A stretch of DNA of 64,000 bases from Triops longicaudatus (Eukaryota > Arthropoda > Branchiopoda > Notostraca > Triopsidae): positions 124,001 to 188,000 of the forward strand of contig JAGQDJ010000101.1 in NCBI GenBank assembly GCA_022885665.1, read 5' to 3'. The translations under genes and the position numbers were made by a program. Under the pieces are notes generated by a model. The model ran no database searches, was not told the origin of the DNA, and saw nothing but the letters and a program-made list of their open reading frames with translations. Of this stretch, positions 50,500 to 62,308 are shown piece after piece; the first letter of the stretch is position 1, and the number at the start of each line of letters is the position of its first letter.

Positions 50500-52150
50500 C
50501 AGTCAAACTTGTGTAACTTGTGCTATTATTCACAAGTTAGGAATGCGTTCGTATGTGCAGGTAGTTGTCGCGTTAAGTCGCACTTAGTCGCTACAAAAGG
50601 CCGGCGTTGTTAAGACAGCGAGCCCTGAGCAATTGATATACGGCGCAGTTGTTATGCACCCATCAGAGAAACAAATTTACCAAGCACATTCGTAGCGACC
50701 TGACGTAATGCAGTGCTTCGAGACGAAGGTCAGTAATGGTGGATGCATAAGATTTATGCCATAAGGGCAGTTCGTGTAGATATGGATGAAAAATGCAAGG
50801 ATCCTGGCGCTGAGTACAGCGTCAAGGTTTTAGGTTTTAAGGGGTTAATGATTTGTGTCTTGAAACACTAATGGAGAGTTAGAACGCTTCCGCAACAAGG
50901 AACAGTCGTAATGTACGTTCATGGCGAGCAGTTGTATGCTCCATATATTACACCACGAAAGCAAAAGCACTTTCGCAGATATTCAAAGAAAGACGCCAAG
51001 GATGGATTGCTTTATCACCAACAATAATGTACGTGAGTTCCAAAAGGGGCGTGGCGATAATTTCCTGGCCATAAAACGACTTTCTTAATTTACAGGAATA
51101 TCTCATGACAAGCGTTTCCGCCTTTGGGTGTCATCGTGCTTTTGTGCAGGTCACGATTAATTCCACTGACCTATTGATTCTTATGTCAGTAATCTTCACA
51201 AATGAAAAAAATAATAATTCTTCTAAATGCAAATACTTTGCATGTTAAAAACCTGTAAACTTAAAAGGAAATTAGAGTCTGAATATGGTTACTCAGTATT
51301 TTGTACCATTCTAAATGAGATCTATATTGTGTTTCATTAAAGACCTCTCAAACTAATTTAAAGATTCAAAAAGTAGAGATTCATGGGAGTCACAAACGTC
51401 TTCAGGCTTATAGGTTTGTAAACAGGATGAAAGAAACAAATTATTCAAATCTGCACGATATTTTTAAACAAGGGAACTCTTCGAAAGCTTGGGATAGAGC
51501 CTTTTCATTGTGAAAACGTCTTACCATTTCCGTAATATAGCTTCGTTCTTTACTGCTTTCTAAAAAGCTTACAACATTATCAAGTTAATTTGGCTCGTAA
51601 CAGAAATTTGGCTTCATTAATTAATTTTGGCTTTAACTATAATAAATTCCGAAGTTAAAAGTGAAATGACTGATTTACTTAAGTCAGTAAATAACGTTGT
51701 GAAATTATAATTTCTGTATAAACAATGAGAACAAACAATTCTTCTCGAAGTCAAATGAATTTAAATGATACCCCGCATCACTTCAGTATTATGAAGAAAA
51801 AACAATATACTATTTTTATTTTTCCAAAGACTGTAACTTCGTTCTTTCGATGTGTACTCTTCCGAAAGTTTACCGTCAATCAAGTTTCTGTTATAATTAA
51901 AGCTATTTCACACCCATTTATCTATCGTGGTAAACAATTTTCACGTTGCTTCCTTTTCGATTCATTTCTTTTTTCCCTCCGTGTGGCTCCGCCTCTTGAT
52001 ATGGGCTAAAGTGCAATCGAACATTCCTGGGTGGAGTCGCCATTGAGATGATGAGATTGATTGTGGTTTCAATAAAGTGCAAGTCTTCGTTTCCAATGAT
52101 GTCTAGCTCCAAGCTACTTGTTCTCTCCATCTTCTCTCACTTTCGCTCCC
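50500..52150. other. Non-coding stretch
   Basis: No supported exon. The sequence becomes strongly AT-rich between about 51200 and 51720. Confidence 0.35.
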
Positions 52151-52153
52151 TAT

Positions 52154-52198
52154 CTCTCGCTAGCTCTCGTAGCTTAGTGGATGTCTGGGGTTTCACTG
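52154..52198 (-). mobile_element. Possible solo end of a pogo-like element
   Basis: Read on the minus strand the sequence starts at a TA and continues CAGTGAAACCCCAGACATCC, the form typical of pogo/Tigger terminal repeats. I could not find the partner end within the window, so this may be a truncated copy or a coincidence. Confidence 0.35.
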
Positions 52199-52209
52199 TA
52201 TGTGCTTGA

Positions 52210-55160
52210 CAGAAAGAGAAGCCGCAGCTTTCAGTGCCTGTTGTGTGCCATTCAGCCTAAACCAGAGTAACGCGATAATGGAACTCATTCATCATACGAA
52301 GAAATGAATCAATTAACGTTCTCGTAGCAAGACCGAAGGGGTGAGTTACCTTGGGGCAAAAAGACGAAACAAAAGTTGGTACTATGCTTTTCCGGGAAAG
52401 TTTGTGGAGCGGGTCTATTTCCTTAGCTGCATATTGGAAAACTTGAAACGCAAACAGCGAAATATTATACCACCAGTTGTTGCATTTTCTCCGTGTTATT
52501 TGTATGCTCTAGTTTCTGTAAGGAAAAGAAGGACCACCACCCCAAAACTAACAAACGAGCTTGGGGAATATTTTGGTGGGAGGTGGAATAACTTTTTCGG
52601 TGGGATCCCCCAGCGTTCCTTAGATCGATGGCTCGTATGCCCAGGCAGATTTTCCGACAGGGCACGAAAATAAGAAGCCGGGAATGTAAATGGGCGTGAG
52701 CGGAGTCCATGTCACTAGAAGCATCCATCTTGTGTCGAGACGCCCTTTTAATCGATGCTGTGCCATTAAACAGCAAAGGCGAGAAGAAGATGTAAAAAAT
52801 GTATGAAGCAGGAAAAAGAAATGTTCGTCTTCCTACAGACAGCGTCTGACTTTTCCTTCACTTGCCGACAGTAACGGCTATTTTGGACAAATAAAATCGT
52901 AAAAAAAAAAACTCCAGGACTCAAGCACTGGGCATTGATCACGAAGAACGGTGAAGTCTTCCTCTAGAGCTATGTTGCCAGAAAGCAAGCAAAAAAGCGT
53001 CTTTTTCAGATTTGCTGCTGTAAAATTAGAGGAGAGTGCCATCCTTTCTCTTGGCTATGGCGAAGAATTGGATTTTTTCATGTAGAAAGAAACTAGAGCT
53101 TTATTGGTGGCTATATTTTCCGCAAGAATTTTCCAAGCTAAAAAAAAAGAGAGAGAAGAACGATATACCCATGGTGTTGGAGCACATACGAAAACAAGCT
53201 CTGCTGTTTCCCACAAAAATGGCTTCGCGGTTTGAAACTTATCCAAACAGTAAAAAAATAGGCGTACAAATGTATATTTGGATTATATCGAAGGATTCCT
53301 GTGGCTACCCTTTCAACCCCTTCCCACCTAAATCAGCCATTTTTCCGTAAGTATAGAACTCCTTATTTACACATGATTACAGGCTCACACATGATTCCGA
53401 AAAATATGTGGTCGAATTGCATGGACACTTTTCCTGGTACCGTAACCCAGGAGACCACAAATTCGTCCATAAAATGTGTTAGGAATTCCTAAACAATAAC
53501 TGCAATTCAGGATAGAAAGCAAAACAATACTGCAAAAAACCTTGCAGGCTCTGTTTAATTATGTGGCTTGTTTATTTCAACAAATAATAAGAGACACTGT
53601 TTTATGTACATGCACTTTATTTCACTGCTTTGGGGAAACTCGGGGGAAGAATACGTGTAGAGAATGTTTGCGGGTAAGAAACTGCAAGATGATTCCGCAA
53701 ACCATGTTCTTAGGGCAAACTTGCCCGATTCTTATCTATTGCATATGATCGAGCATTCGAAAAGAGCTACTCGCTAAATTTGAAACATGAAGTGATTTCT
53801 AGTTGCTTAATTTAATGGAGATCTTGAAACCGACCAATCGGAAGACACACCTTTTCTTTGTTTTAGGGCTTAAAAATGTGAAATTGGAAGAGTAAATTTA
53901 CGGTACACTATCTAGTTGATTGTACGGAAATAACTCGCCGCATTGTACAATATTTCTCTATTTGTTGTCATAGAAGAAAAAAAAAACTTTTCTAGGCTAT
54001 TGTCCCTTTTTCAAATTTCAGTAGTTTTGCCTCTGGTTTTAAAACTTAATTAGGAACCTCTGAGGGAATACTCCATTGAAGTTAACACTGTCACAACAGT
54101 TTCTTTGATTATTTTAAAATAATTTTTCCAGCATGATGTCTGAAAATTCCCATGTTATTTTCCCGCAAGGAGTTGTGGATACCGGGGCCTTATATCCACC
54201 TTTTGACCTAGACTAAGCTTACACATGACTTATTCAAAGATCGTCACGGCATTACTTGTTGAGGTTTTCATGTTTCATAGATTGCGAAATGATTTTCAGT
54301 TAACAAAATTTCCATGCTACGTCGTTTCGTTTGCATAGATCGATACAGGAATAGAACGGAAACGTTCCATGCTGAACCCAAGTGAACCTGCCTAACAATT
54401 AAACCTCCAACGGGCTTAAGTGCTTGGTTAACGGTATCTGTCTTGTAAAATAGGATAGTAGAATAGGGCTTGTAGTTAGAATAGGGCTTGATTCTCAGGC
54501 CTGATTTTTTCGTCAGTTATTGTGCAAAATATTCTCACTTTGTGGGTAAAACATTCTTTACATGTGTTTCATCTTGCGTGTAATGATTCTGTTATTTCCA
54601 GCTAAATCAAGAAAAGTCCTTCATATAGCGTGATAAGTGCGTTAAAAAAAGTTGATTAGTTTCGCGGCTTAGCGACGGGCCCATGTGTCTCCGTCTCCAT
54701 GATATATGTAATGATCCTTGTGAGAAGGTAACAGTGTTAGAGGGGCTGACTCGTGTCGATAAGTTTCTCAACAGCCCATAGACTACTTTTCCACCCCGTT
54801 CCTACACTTGGATGGGGGGCTAATAGGCTTATTCAAATCACGTTCCTCAGACCAGGTTGTCAAGATTCGCTTTGCCAAGGCAACATTACGGTACCATAAC
54901 GCACGGCAAATGGTCAACGAATTCGGTTGATCCAAAGACGATGAAGACACATTTGATATCAAATGCTTTCTTCTTGTAGATTTTTCAAAACTGTTCGTTC
55001 AAAAAATGGGGTAATTTTGAGGGTGTGTCGAAACCGCTAAACCTTTCTTCCATAAACGGGTGGGTGGGAACATGGGTTGTGCCTCTTTCCACACGCCCTT
55101 TGCATGCCAATTCGACAGCAAAGGCTTTTGTTTCCATGGTTAGCCCTTAAGTTATGGTCC
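52210..55160. other. Non-coding stretch
   Basis: A short direct duplication, TAGAATAGGGCTTG, occurs twice near 54459-54490. Frames at 52341-52673 and 53036-53350 are of chance length. Nothing else was recognised. Confidence 0.35.
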
Positions 55161-55169
55161 TTATTTTAG

Positions 55170-55488
55170 AGTTCCTTGGGAACGACAATTCGGGAATGTG
55201 AAGAAGAAATTGCCAACATGTCACGAAAACATGGATACAGTAATACGTACGTTGGCTTTGCGTCATCACGAAAAGAAAATTGCCAGTAAGAGCGAAGAGA
55301 AGCGGAAAATAAGTGTGCTAAAACTGAAACCATCGCATTTTTACGAAAGGAAAAGCCAACAACTTAGTTTAGCGGAGAACGCGAGCCAAGTTCTGGACCC
55401 CCAAGTCCGGAAGTTACATCTTTCGAGAAGGAAACTTTTTATGCTCTGCCTAAATCGGACGCAAATGCGGTTGCTATTTCATCCGTAA
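55170..55488 (+). CDS. Possible terminal exon, Lys/Arg-rich, unidentified
   Basis: An acceptor-like TCCTTATTTTAG is followed by one base and a 105-codon open frame to a stop at 55486-55488. The peptide is very basic and hydrophilic in its first 80 residues (for example KSEEKRKISVLK) and becomes more hydrophobic at the end. It could be the tail of a nuclear or nucleic-acid-associated protein, but no motif is visible. The length and acceptor give modest support only. Confidence 0.25.
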
Positions 55489-55499
55489 ACTGGACCTTG

Positions 55500-56125
55500 T
55501 CAGATGAATCCTGGGATCTCTTCTTCTTTCTTTTTTTTGTAAATTCAATGAAACTCGCTGCTGCAGAGCCATTAAAGATCAATGCAGACAGAGCTCCCTT
55601 ACGGACAAATAAAAAGTGAATTTGAAATTGATCATTTCTCAAACATGCTGGTTCTGAGTTTTTCTCGACCATCATGCGCTAGATAATTTCTGCATGGTTT
55701 CTACATTTTGAGTTTAAGTCTCATCTATGACCACGTTTTGGGTTTCATCCCCACTTGCGTGTTTTTAAGATAATCTTCTATGTATAGTTTTGCATGTTGT
55801 TCAGAGCAATTCGCGAATCTTAACTCTGAGACACTTGTAACTAGTTCTTTAGTCCATAGTTCACAAAGATGTTGTTTAAAAAAGCACATTTTTGATTCAA
55901 CACAGTTATTAAACAAGCATAGATTGAAACACATTTCCTAATATATATGAGTTATTTTCCTTTTCAAAAGTTCTTCTAGTTTTGTTTAAAAGTCATACAA
56001 ATCACCACGTACCAAATATATATACGCGATTGGAATTTAAGTCAGAAACAGCCAAATGCTCATGCTGATTGTATATTACAAGTCGCGCATTAAATTACGA
56101 TACTTCAAACAGGAACAGATTCTTA
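55500..56125. other. Non-coding stretch
   Basis: AT-rich sequence with short frames only. Confidence 0.35.
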
Positions 56126-56132
56126 TTCTATA

Positions 56133-56314
56133 CAGTAAAATCTTGCTATAATGTACAACCAGGGGGACAGAAAATTATACCACTATTGTCAATAGTATAG
56201 CCTATACTAGCCAGTATCGGAATAAATGCTTTTCATTTTATCAGGACACGTGGCCTTGTACACAATAGCCGACTGTTCATTATCACCGGTGTAATTTATA
56301 GCAAGATTTTACTG
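56133..56314. mobile_element. Pogo/Tigger-like MITE with TA duplication
   Basis: The left terminus, CAGTAAAATCTTGCTATA, has a matching right end, TATAGCAAGATTTTACTG. The ends are perfect inverted repeats over 18 bp and each is flanked by TA. The element is 182 bp, has no coding capacity, and continues with an ACAACCAGGGGGACAG segment inside the left end, as is common in pogo-type elements. It would need a transposase from elsewhere. Confidence 0.88.
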
Positions 56315-56319
56315 TATTA

Positions 56320-57880
56320 ATACAATATGGTAATTCTTTATGTTTGCAAATGGCGGAAACAAAGTAAACCCCGTTAAAGGCAAAAGAATTTACCATTTTA
56401 AACCCTGTCGCGCAATGTCTTACCGGTTACGAACCACCAAATCTTCTCTTTCTAATTTATTTTTTTTTCGATGGATTTCCAACAAAGTTTGTAAAATTAA
56501 AAGTAATGTAAATTCAAAAGCAAACTCGGCCTTTGTCGTTTTAATATTTCACGAAATTACAATAGTCACATGGGACAATAAATGTTATAATTTATCTTTC
56601 GTTGCTTCAGAGAAGAAACTCGCGATACAAAATTACAATCTTAAAAGAATTATACACGAAACCTAGAATTATACACGAAAATAGTGAACACTTAGAAGTA
56701 TCCCTTCGTGTATGTTCGAAATGATGAAGACCGCAACTGACATATGATAATCCATTTTGGGTTATGACCGGTGAAAGTTTTCAACTACGCTACAGTCGGC
56801 GCGGCGCTGTTACCAATGGGGCTTTGTATACAAAGCTTCATAAAGTTTTAAGCGCAAAAATTTCCCTTCTCGGTGTTCCTCGTATCTATTTGTTTTGTCC
56901 TTTTTCGTCCTACATTAACATGACAAGGGGAGAGTGGCAACATGAACAATAGACGTTCCAAACATCCTGCACTAAGAACAAAGCCGAAAAGGAACCATAG
57001 TCGAGCTTTTATGTCAATTCTCAAGATTCTTTTTTCTTTAACGATGCGGTAAAACATTGCCTCCGCCTTGGCCTTTACGACAATTCGTCCAAACTGCCTC
57101 ACTATTCTTTTCTTAATACCTATTTTACTTCCTTTTTCCTATTGTCGTTCGAGTTGTAGGAGACAAGGAATGGAAGCTCTACAGTTTTCACCCCATCTCC
57201 CACCCACCCACCTTTCTGTCTTTGGCAGCTCTTGTCCTTCCCCATCCTGACAACTCTAATCTAATCAAGCCCCAAAAGACAGGGTTAATCAAGGCCTGTG
57301 ATGAGGTCAACCCCAGGAATAAGGCTCACGTCACCAGCGCCGTTGTCAACCGAAATACTGTCGCACACCAGCTCCATATAAGTTGTATCGGCTCCCCCAC
57401 CCGGGAGTTCTAATGAAAATGGCTTGTCCAATAAAGTGTAATTAAAGTCGTTAGCTGGTATCATCGCTACGCCCTAATGTTGAGTTTTTTGTTTCATTTA
57501 CTTTCTTTCAACTCCGCGGAACTAGAAAATAAAACAGAAGCTAGTCTCATTGTCTCGACAATACACATGTAGTAGTTTTTCTTTTTGTTTTATAACTTAC
57601 AATAATGTTGTGAGTTGCACAAACCGAAAAACGAGCCGTGGGAGACTTAGCTTTACTGACATTCAAAACTTGACAAAGTTACTCGCCGTCAGCAGACAAT
57701 AGTCCGAAAATTGCTCGTTAGAGCCTTAAAATGGCTTATCCTAACGCGAAGACTGGCTTTTGTTCCTTTCTGACACAAATCATAACCTCATTCTACGTAC
57801 GGTTTTTATTATGAACCCTGAAGACTAAGCAACATGTCCATAAATCTAAAACTTGGAAAACCCTTTTTGTGAGTAAATCT
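56320..57880. other. Mostly non-coding stretch
   Basis: A minus-strand frame at 56848-57102 has a basic segment followed by a hydrophobic one (LWFLFGFVLSAGC) and could be a membrane-protein fragment, but it lacks a good acceptor in a phase compatible with the exon at 58197-58428. An ACTTAC (minus-strand GTAAGT) at about 57595 has no convincing exon. Confidence 0.3.
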
Positions 57881-57885
57881 GCCAA

Positions 57886-57926
57886 TTTCTTTAGAATGCC
57901 AAGTGAGGCTTGGCATTCTACAGAAA
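57886..57926. repeat. 18-bp hairpin with a five-base loop
   Basis: TTTCT, one mismatch, then TAGAATGCCAAG pairs with CTTGGCATTCTA, one mismatch, then AGAAA, around the loop TGAGG. The right arm overlaps the acceptor of the candidate exon at 57924. The loop is too short for a typical animal microRNA precursor. Confidence 0.75.
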
Positions 57927-58157
57927 GTCGCTTATGAACGGAAAAGAAAGGGGTACAAACGGAACAGCATAAGCACGTGTCGCTGTATTTTTTTACGAAA
58001 CACGGTCTGTCAAGTTTACAATGAACTGGGACAGTGGACTGACGAAAATGCGTTTGTGTTGTACCAGCTCTTTATGAACTCTCGTCTCCTGGCACAGTAT
58101 GATTCTCAGTATACCAAAGATTATTGCTACAGTAGTCTCGTGGGTGAGAACGAACAG
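57924..58157 (+). CDS. Possible internal exon (78 codons), unidentified
   Basis: An acceptor-like TTCTACAG and a near-ideal donor CAG/GTAAGG bound exactly 78 open codons. The peptide starts basic (KVAYERKRKG) and ends acidic with Tyr/Gln-rich content (ENEQ). The intron it would open overlaps, on the opposite strand, the intron of the candidate exon at 58197-58428, so both are unlikely to be constitutive exons unless the loci are antisense. No family is recognised. Confidence 0.25.
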
Positions 58158-58196
58158 GTAAGGTGATAACAGAAAAGCACAAGACATCCAACTTAC

Positions 58197-58428
58197 CGTA
58201 AAGTAACCAGGACTCTTTCATAAAACGCCGAAATGCAATGCGATATCGAGCTCCATCGAAGTGCTCGGCGGTTTGCAGCTTTTTTAAGTCAGAAATAGTA
58301 ACAATTTCTGACGAGAAAACGGCACGATGGCTGTCGGGAATTTGCCGATGAGTGGCAATCGAGAGAGAATTACTGAAACTTGACCTGGGGAACAGTCCGA
58401 GATTAAAGGGGTTTCGGAAAATCGTCAT
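58197..58428 (-). CDS. Possible first coding exon of a mitochondrially targeted protein
   Basis: The ATG at 58428 is the first in-frame start after a TGA 18 bases upstream; a short out-of-frame upstream ORF also precedes it. The exon runs 77 codons plus one base to a consensus donor, TTTACG/GTAAGT. The first 30 residues lack acids, carry Arg and many Ser/Phe/Leu (MTIFRNPFNLGLFPRSS), and so resemble a mitochondrial presequence. The rest is a well-mixed charged segment (ISDLKKLQ, then RYRIAFRRFMKESW). I cannot name the protein, and no second exon was found between 55500 and 58190 in the required phase. Confidence 0.4.
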
Positions 58429-58429
58429 C

Positions 58430-59670
58430 TTATCTCGTTTTCTTCATGACTGCTCCGTTGCGTTCGTCCTTCGCATTTTTTTCTTTTCAGTTCTAACCAC
58501 TCCAAGTTCGAACCTTAACTTGAATTCGATACGTTTTTTCAAGGTTCAATTTTGACAACTGTTTCTCGGTTTCGCAACGGCTCTCCTGGTGGCGGGACAA
58601 GAAATTACCAGTTGTCTCGACATAACACGTCACAGGGTTCAGTTTGCGAATTGTCTTTCTTCAAGTCTCCTTTTTATCTCCCTCTCGCGCTCGTTGTGGT
58701 TTAAATTGTAGAGATTTCATGAGGGGATTGAACTGTTACACTTCACCACTCGCTTGGTGCACTTTCTCGAAAAAGTTCACAATCGTCCTAAATTCGCTTC
58801 GTGACCGAAAAAGAAGCCCACGCCCTGAATGTTTTCAGCGTCAGCTGAGCTTTTGTCTGGCTGTGACGACGAAAGAAAAGAAAGGAAAAAGGAGAAATTG
58901 GTCGTTTTATTTTATTTTTCGTTACAGGGGTAGCGTGTAAGTCTGTGATGTTGCATCAATGAATGCTGAATTAGGTTTTCGGCCATAATCGTTCCCCCGA
59001 GAGCTAGGGAAACAGCGTTCTTGGCACGCGTTATTTCTACATCCTAAGCGAGTTTTCCTTCGCCCTTTAAAAAAAATAAATAAAAAGAACGCAAATAAAA
59101 AACTACTTCCTTTCAAAAAAGTAATAATTAAAAAGAGTACAGATAAGGTTCTTCCCCCGTCCTGCAGTTTAACTACTTAAGTTAACGACTTAACACTCTC
59201 CCGTAGTTGCAATAATAAATTTTAGAGAATTGCATGACGTCATAACACTTAGCGAGAGCCCTGGACTGTAATTCAGTGTTAGACGCAAAACTCGCAGGGC
59301 GTGGTGTTTTTGCACAGGTTGCTGAAAGCTTTCAAGAGCTTTTTAGAAAGAAAGCAAAAAGTGTTGGAATAAAAAATCCCCTTGGCCATCTGCGGACCTG
59401 TTAGATAATATAGGAGTTAGCAAACTAAGGCGGTTAAGCGTATTAAACGACTTGCACGGCTGTCTCGGCCTACATTTCCCTAGTTTCGCTCTAGCTTTGA
59501 TCAGACCCAACCAGCAGCGTTCAACGCGGTTTTTACCGTGTCCAAAATAGGCGCGGTGTTTGTTCCTCCGGAGGTTAGTCAAGGCAGATATTCACTGAAA
59601 CATCACTTGAATCCGTCGTAGGGGAGAGTTCTTCCACTCAGCCGGATAACCACTAAAGGTAACAAACAAG
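58430..59670. other. Non-coding stretch upstream of the minus-strand candidate exon
   Basis: If the exon at 58197-58428 is real, its promoter should lie here. I see no TATA box at a convincing distance. A TGACGTCA (CRE-like) word occurs at 59235-59242. Frames at 58644-58940 (+) and 59343-59582 (-) are of chance length. Confidence 0.3.
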
Positions 59671-59679
59671 GCAAAAAAC

Positions 59680-60160
59680 GGACAGGACGTCACTCGGCGC
59701 TTTGGTGGTGCCGTGCTACAATCTATACTCAGTGGTTTCGTCCCCAGTAACAGGGGCGGTGATAGACGTTCCTAGCTGTACCGCAGCGTCTCTAGGCGAT
59801 GGGGACAGGAAACTGGGGAAAGGGGTTAGGTAAACCCCCATTTCGCTGTCGAAGTTAAGGCAGGGATGTCAAGCTGGTCAAGTTCACTTGTTATCTGAAG
59901 CTTGTCTGTGGCTGGTTCCTTAGTGAGACTCAGAGAGCTGGCAGGAGACGTTTTATGCCCGAGCCGCAACATCCCCGCATGATTCAAATGTCTCCGCCCA
60001 TGATCGGAAGGAAAAGGGACGGGTTGAATTCAAAGGGATTCGGCGCGGCGTGGTGTTAGCCGAGGCTCGGCTCGGCGCTAGCAACGTCCGGGGACGAACC
60101 CCGTTATTGGTGGCGAATTGCGATTTTGTGGAGCCTCATGTTTTGATGACTCGCTCACGC
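59680..60160. promoter_or_regulatory. CpG-rich island, possible promoter
   Basis: Around 450 bases contain about 30 CpG dinucleotides by my count, an unusual density here, with a GC-dense core at about 60040-60110. On the plus strand an ATG at about 59956 opens 34 codons without a donor. A few hundred bases downstream ATG GCA AAG TAT AAA AAG/GTAGGT (near 60380) is a possible tiny first exon. The promoter role is inferred from composition. Confidence 0.3.
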
Positions 60161-60169
60161 AAGTTTTTC

Positions 60170-61505
60170 TGTAGTGCGATACGGTATTGGTAGGAAACGG
60201 TAAACGGGCTCTTTAATTACTGTTGAATACTGCTAAAAATGTTCGTACTCCAGACTTTTTTTCTCCCTCTGTCTCAACGGCGGGTACTCAGTCTCGCACG
60301 GACTAATGACAAGAGCAAACACGGTAGCCATTGCTGCGTGTCGAGTTGGAAACAAGCAACAAAGCGAAGGTGCAGATATTCATGGCAAAGTATAAAAAGG
60401 TAGGTTGCAAGCCATACTGTTTGCTTTGCTTCATGCGAAGTTGGCATAGCACTAAGTTAGAACTTTCGACAAAAAATGGGGGATGTTTTTGCTCCTAGTT
60501 CCTTTCCGTGTCTGTTAAGGTCTAGTAATCTTGTAAGTTCCTAATGGGAAAAAAGAAGAAACAGGGGAGGGGTGCAAAAGTTATCAAACTCACATTGTTG
60601 AGTCGTCATATCACTTTAAGTGTACTTAAATTCTTGCTGTTTAAAATTCCTCAAACTTTTTCTCTCCGCTCTTTCCATTTCAGTTTCATTTAGCTAACAC
60701 GGTTCAGTAGGGCGGACGTGTTGCACTGAAAAGGGCCACACAATTCCCCTTATAACAGAGTAAATCTCGGTAGGAAAAAATACGTTATAGTACTTGGGAG
60801 AGCTACAAAAAAATGGCACGTTCGAGTATGCACAAGGCGCTCTTTATAATAAAATTTCAAGATAGAAGCATTGTCGATTTTAGGCTTCAACCTTTTGTCG
60901 TCTTCGCTGGGACCTGTCATATTATTAAGCGAGGGCTGTTGTGTAGCCCTGCGGGCCCAACAAAAAGAAGAAAAGATTTCCGATGCCAACCATCGATCTT
61001 CGATATTTCAAATATAACTGCCACATAAGGAACGATAAAAATTAGCTTGCTTGAAAAGACCCAAAATTCATTCTTGTCTTCGCTCCAACTCCGCCTCGTC
61101 TGCTATTGGCTTTAACACACGCTTACTATACGTTCCTACACTAACACCAATAACAAACGAGAAAAATGGTACACAATTACCAACTTTGCATTCTCCTTTT
61201 CTTAAAAGAACCAGAATAATCCGCCAACTTCTTACGAACTTTATACATAATGCACTATCGATGGTGCACTAAGTATGCATTCCAATAATCATAGTTCCTA
61301 ATAAAATACGCTCAAAAATCCTAACGTACAAATACGATAACGCCTTATCCAGGTTTCCCGAACTTCCGTTTTGGTCGGACTTGGCATAGGAGTCCCGAAG
61401 CATAACGTCCTCTCCTCCTTTCCTTTACTAGTTCTCTACTTTGTTCTAAGAAATTAAAGAGAGTAAAGTGTAATGAATTAAATTACATTTTAACGTGCGA
61501 AGACT
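60170..61505. other. Non-coding stretch
   Basis: Apart from the possible six-codon first exon near 60380, only chance-length overlapping frames (60750-61028) occur. A good acceptor near 60680 leads into immediate stops. Confidence 0.3.
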
Positions 61506-61512
61506 GCAACTA

Positions 61513-62104
61513 CAGTGCAACCCGCTTATTTGAATAGGCTTGGGACCGGACGCATAGTATTAAAATATGAGGAGTATTCAAAAATACAAGGTTGTGTGAT
61601 AGTACATTTTCCTTTTGAACCTTGCTTGTTTCAAACCTTTAGGGCTAATGTATACCACCTTCTGCCAATGCACAGTTTAAATGGTAAATTTGTCGTGAAC
61701 GATTCCGCAAAAACCGGTTCATATTTTAATATCTTTCCTAACAGTAATGTTATGAAATGTAATTTCCAACCCATGACGTCGATAACTTTCTATAAATCAT
61801 TATAGTGGTTGCCAGGAATTCACAAAATTTTCCGGACCTTTCAGAGGAATGAGAAAAAAAAAATACTTCTCTCGTCGTCACTGGCGACATATTGTATTCC
61901 TTAACTTAATTGTGAAGAAAGACTGTAAGATATTCAGCGGAACCTTAAGATGTATCTTAAAAAGTGAAATATTCAATTATCCATTACTCAAATAAAAAGT
62001 AGTCTCAGATTGAACAAAATGGGCTTAAAATGGGGACCGTCAACTTTTCACTCAATTATGCGGAATATTCAAATAAGCGTTATTCAATAAATTGTAGACC
62101 ACTG
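61513..62104. mobile_element. Pogo/Tigger-like non-autonomous element, 592 bp
   Basis: The left end is CAGTGCAACCCGCTTATT followed by TGAATA. The right end, reverse-complemented, begins CAGTGGTCTACAATTTATTG and then carries CGCTTATTTGAATA. The ends therefore share CAGTG and CGCTTATTTGAATA, with an insertion in the right arm. Both ends are flanked by TA. A GGGACCGGA lies just inside the left end, as in many pogo-type repeats. The internal 96-codon frame shows no transposase motif. Confidence 0.75.
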
Positions 62105-62142
62105 TAGTTCATTTCAATCACTCCAAAAAAAGGAGTGGTATT

Positions 62143-62308
62143 CAGGGCCATACCCAGTATTTTGGTTCGTGGGTTGTTATTGAAGTTTCGGGAGTGTTTA
62201 CAATATGCAGTTTTTGGGACACTTCTTGGTTGCTGATGCGCGCCGTTATAAAATCAACAATTATGAGGTGTTAAAACCTTCTACCTCCCCATGGGTACGG
62301 AGATCCTG
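62143..62308 (+). mobile_element. Short MITE, family copy 3
   Basis: It begins CAGGGCCATACCCAGTATTT and ends with a segment containing GGGTACGGAGATCCTG. It is flanked by a 5-bp duplication, GTATT, at 62138-62142 and 62309-62313. The interior matches the copies at 36613 and 45847. It sits 38 bp after a pogo-like element, forming a small transposon cluster. Confidence 0.75.
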
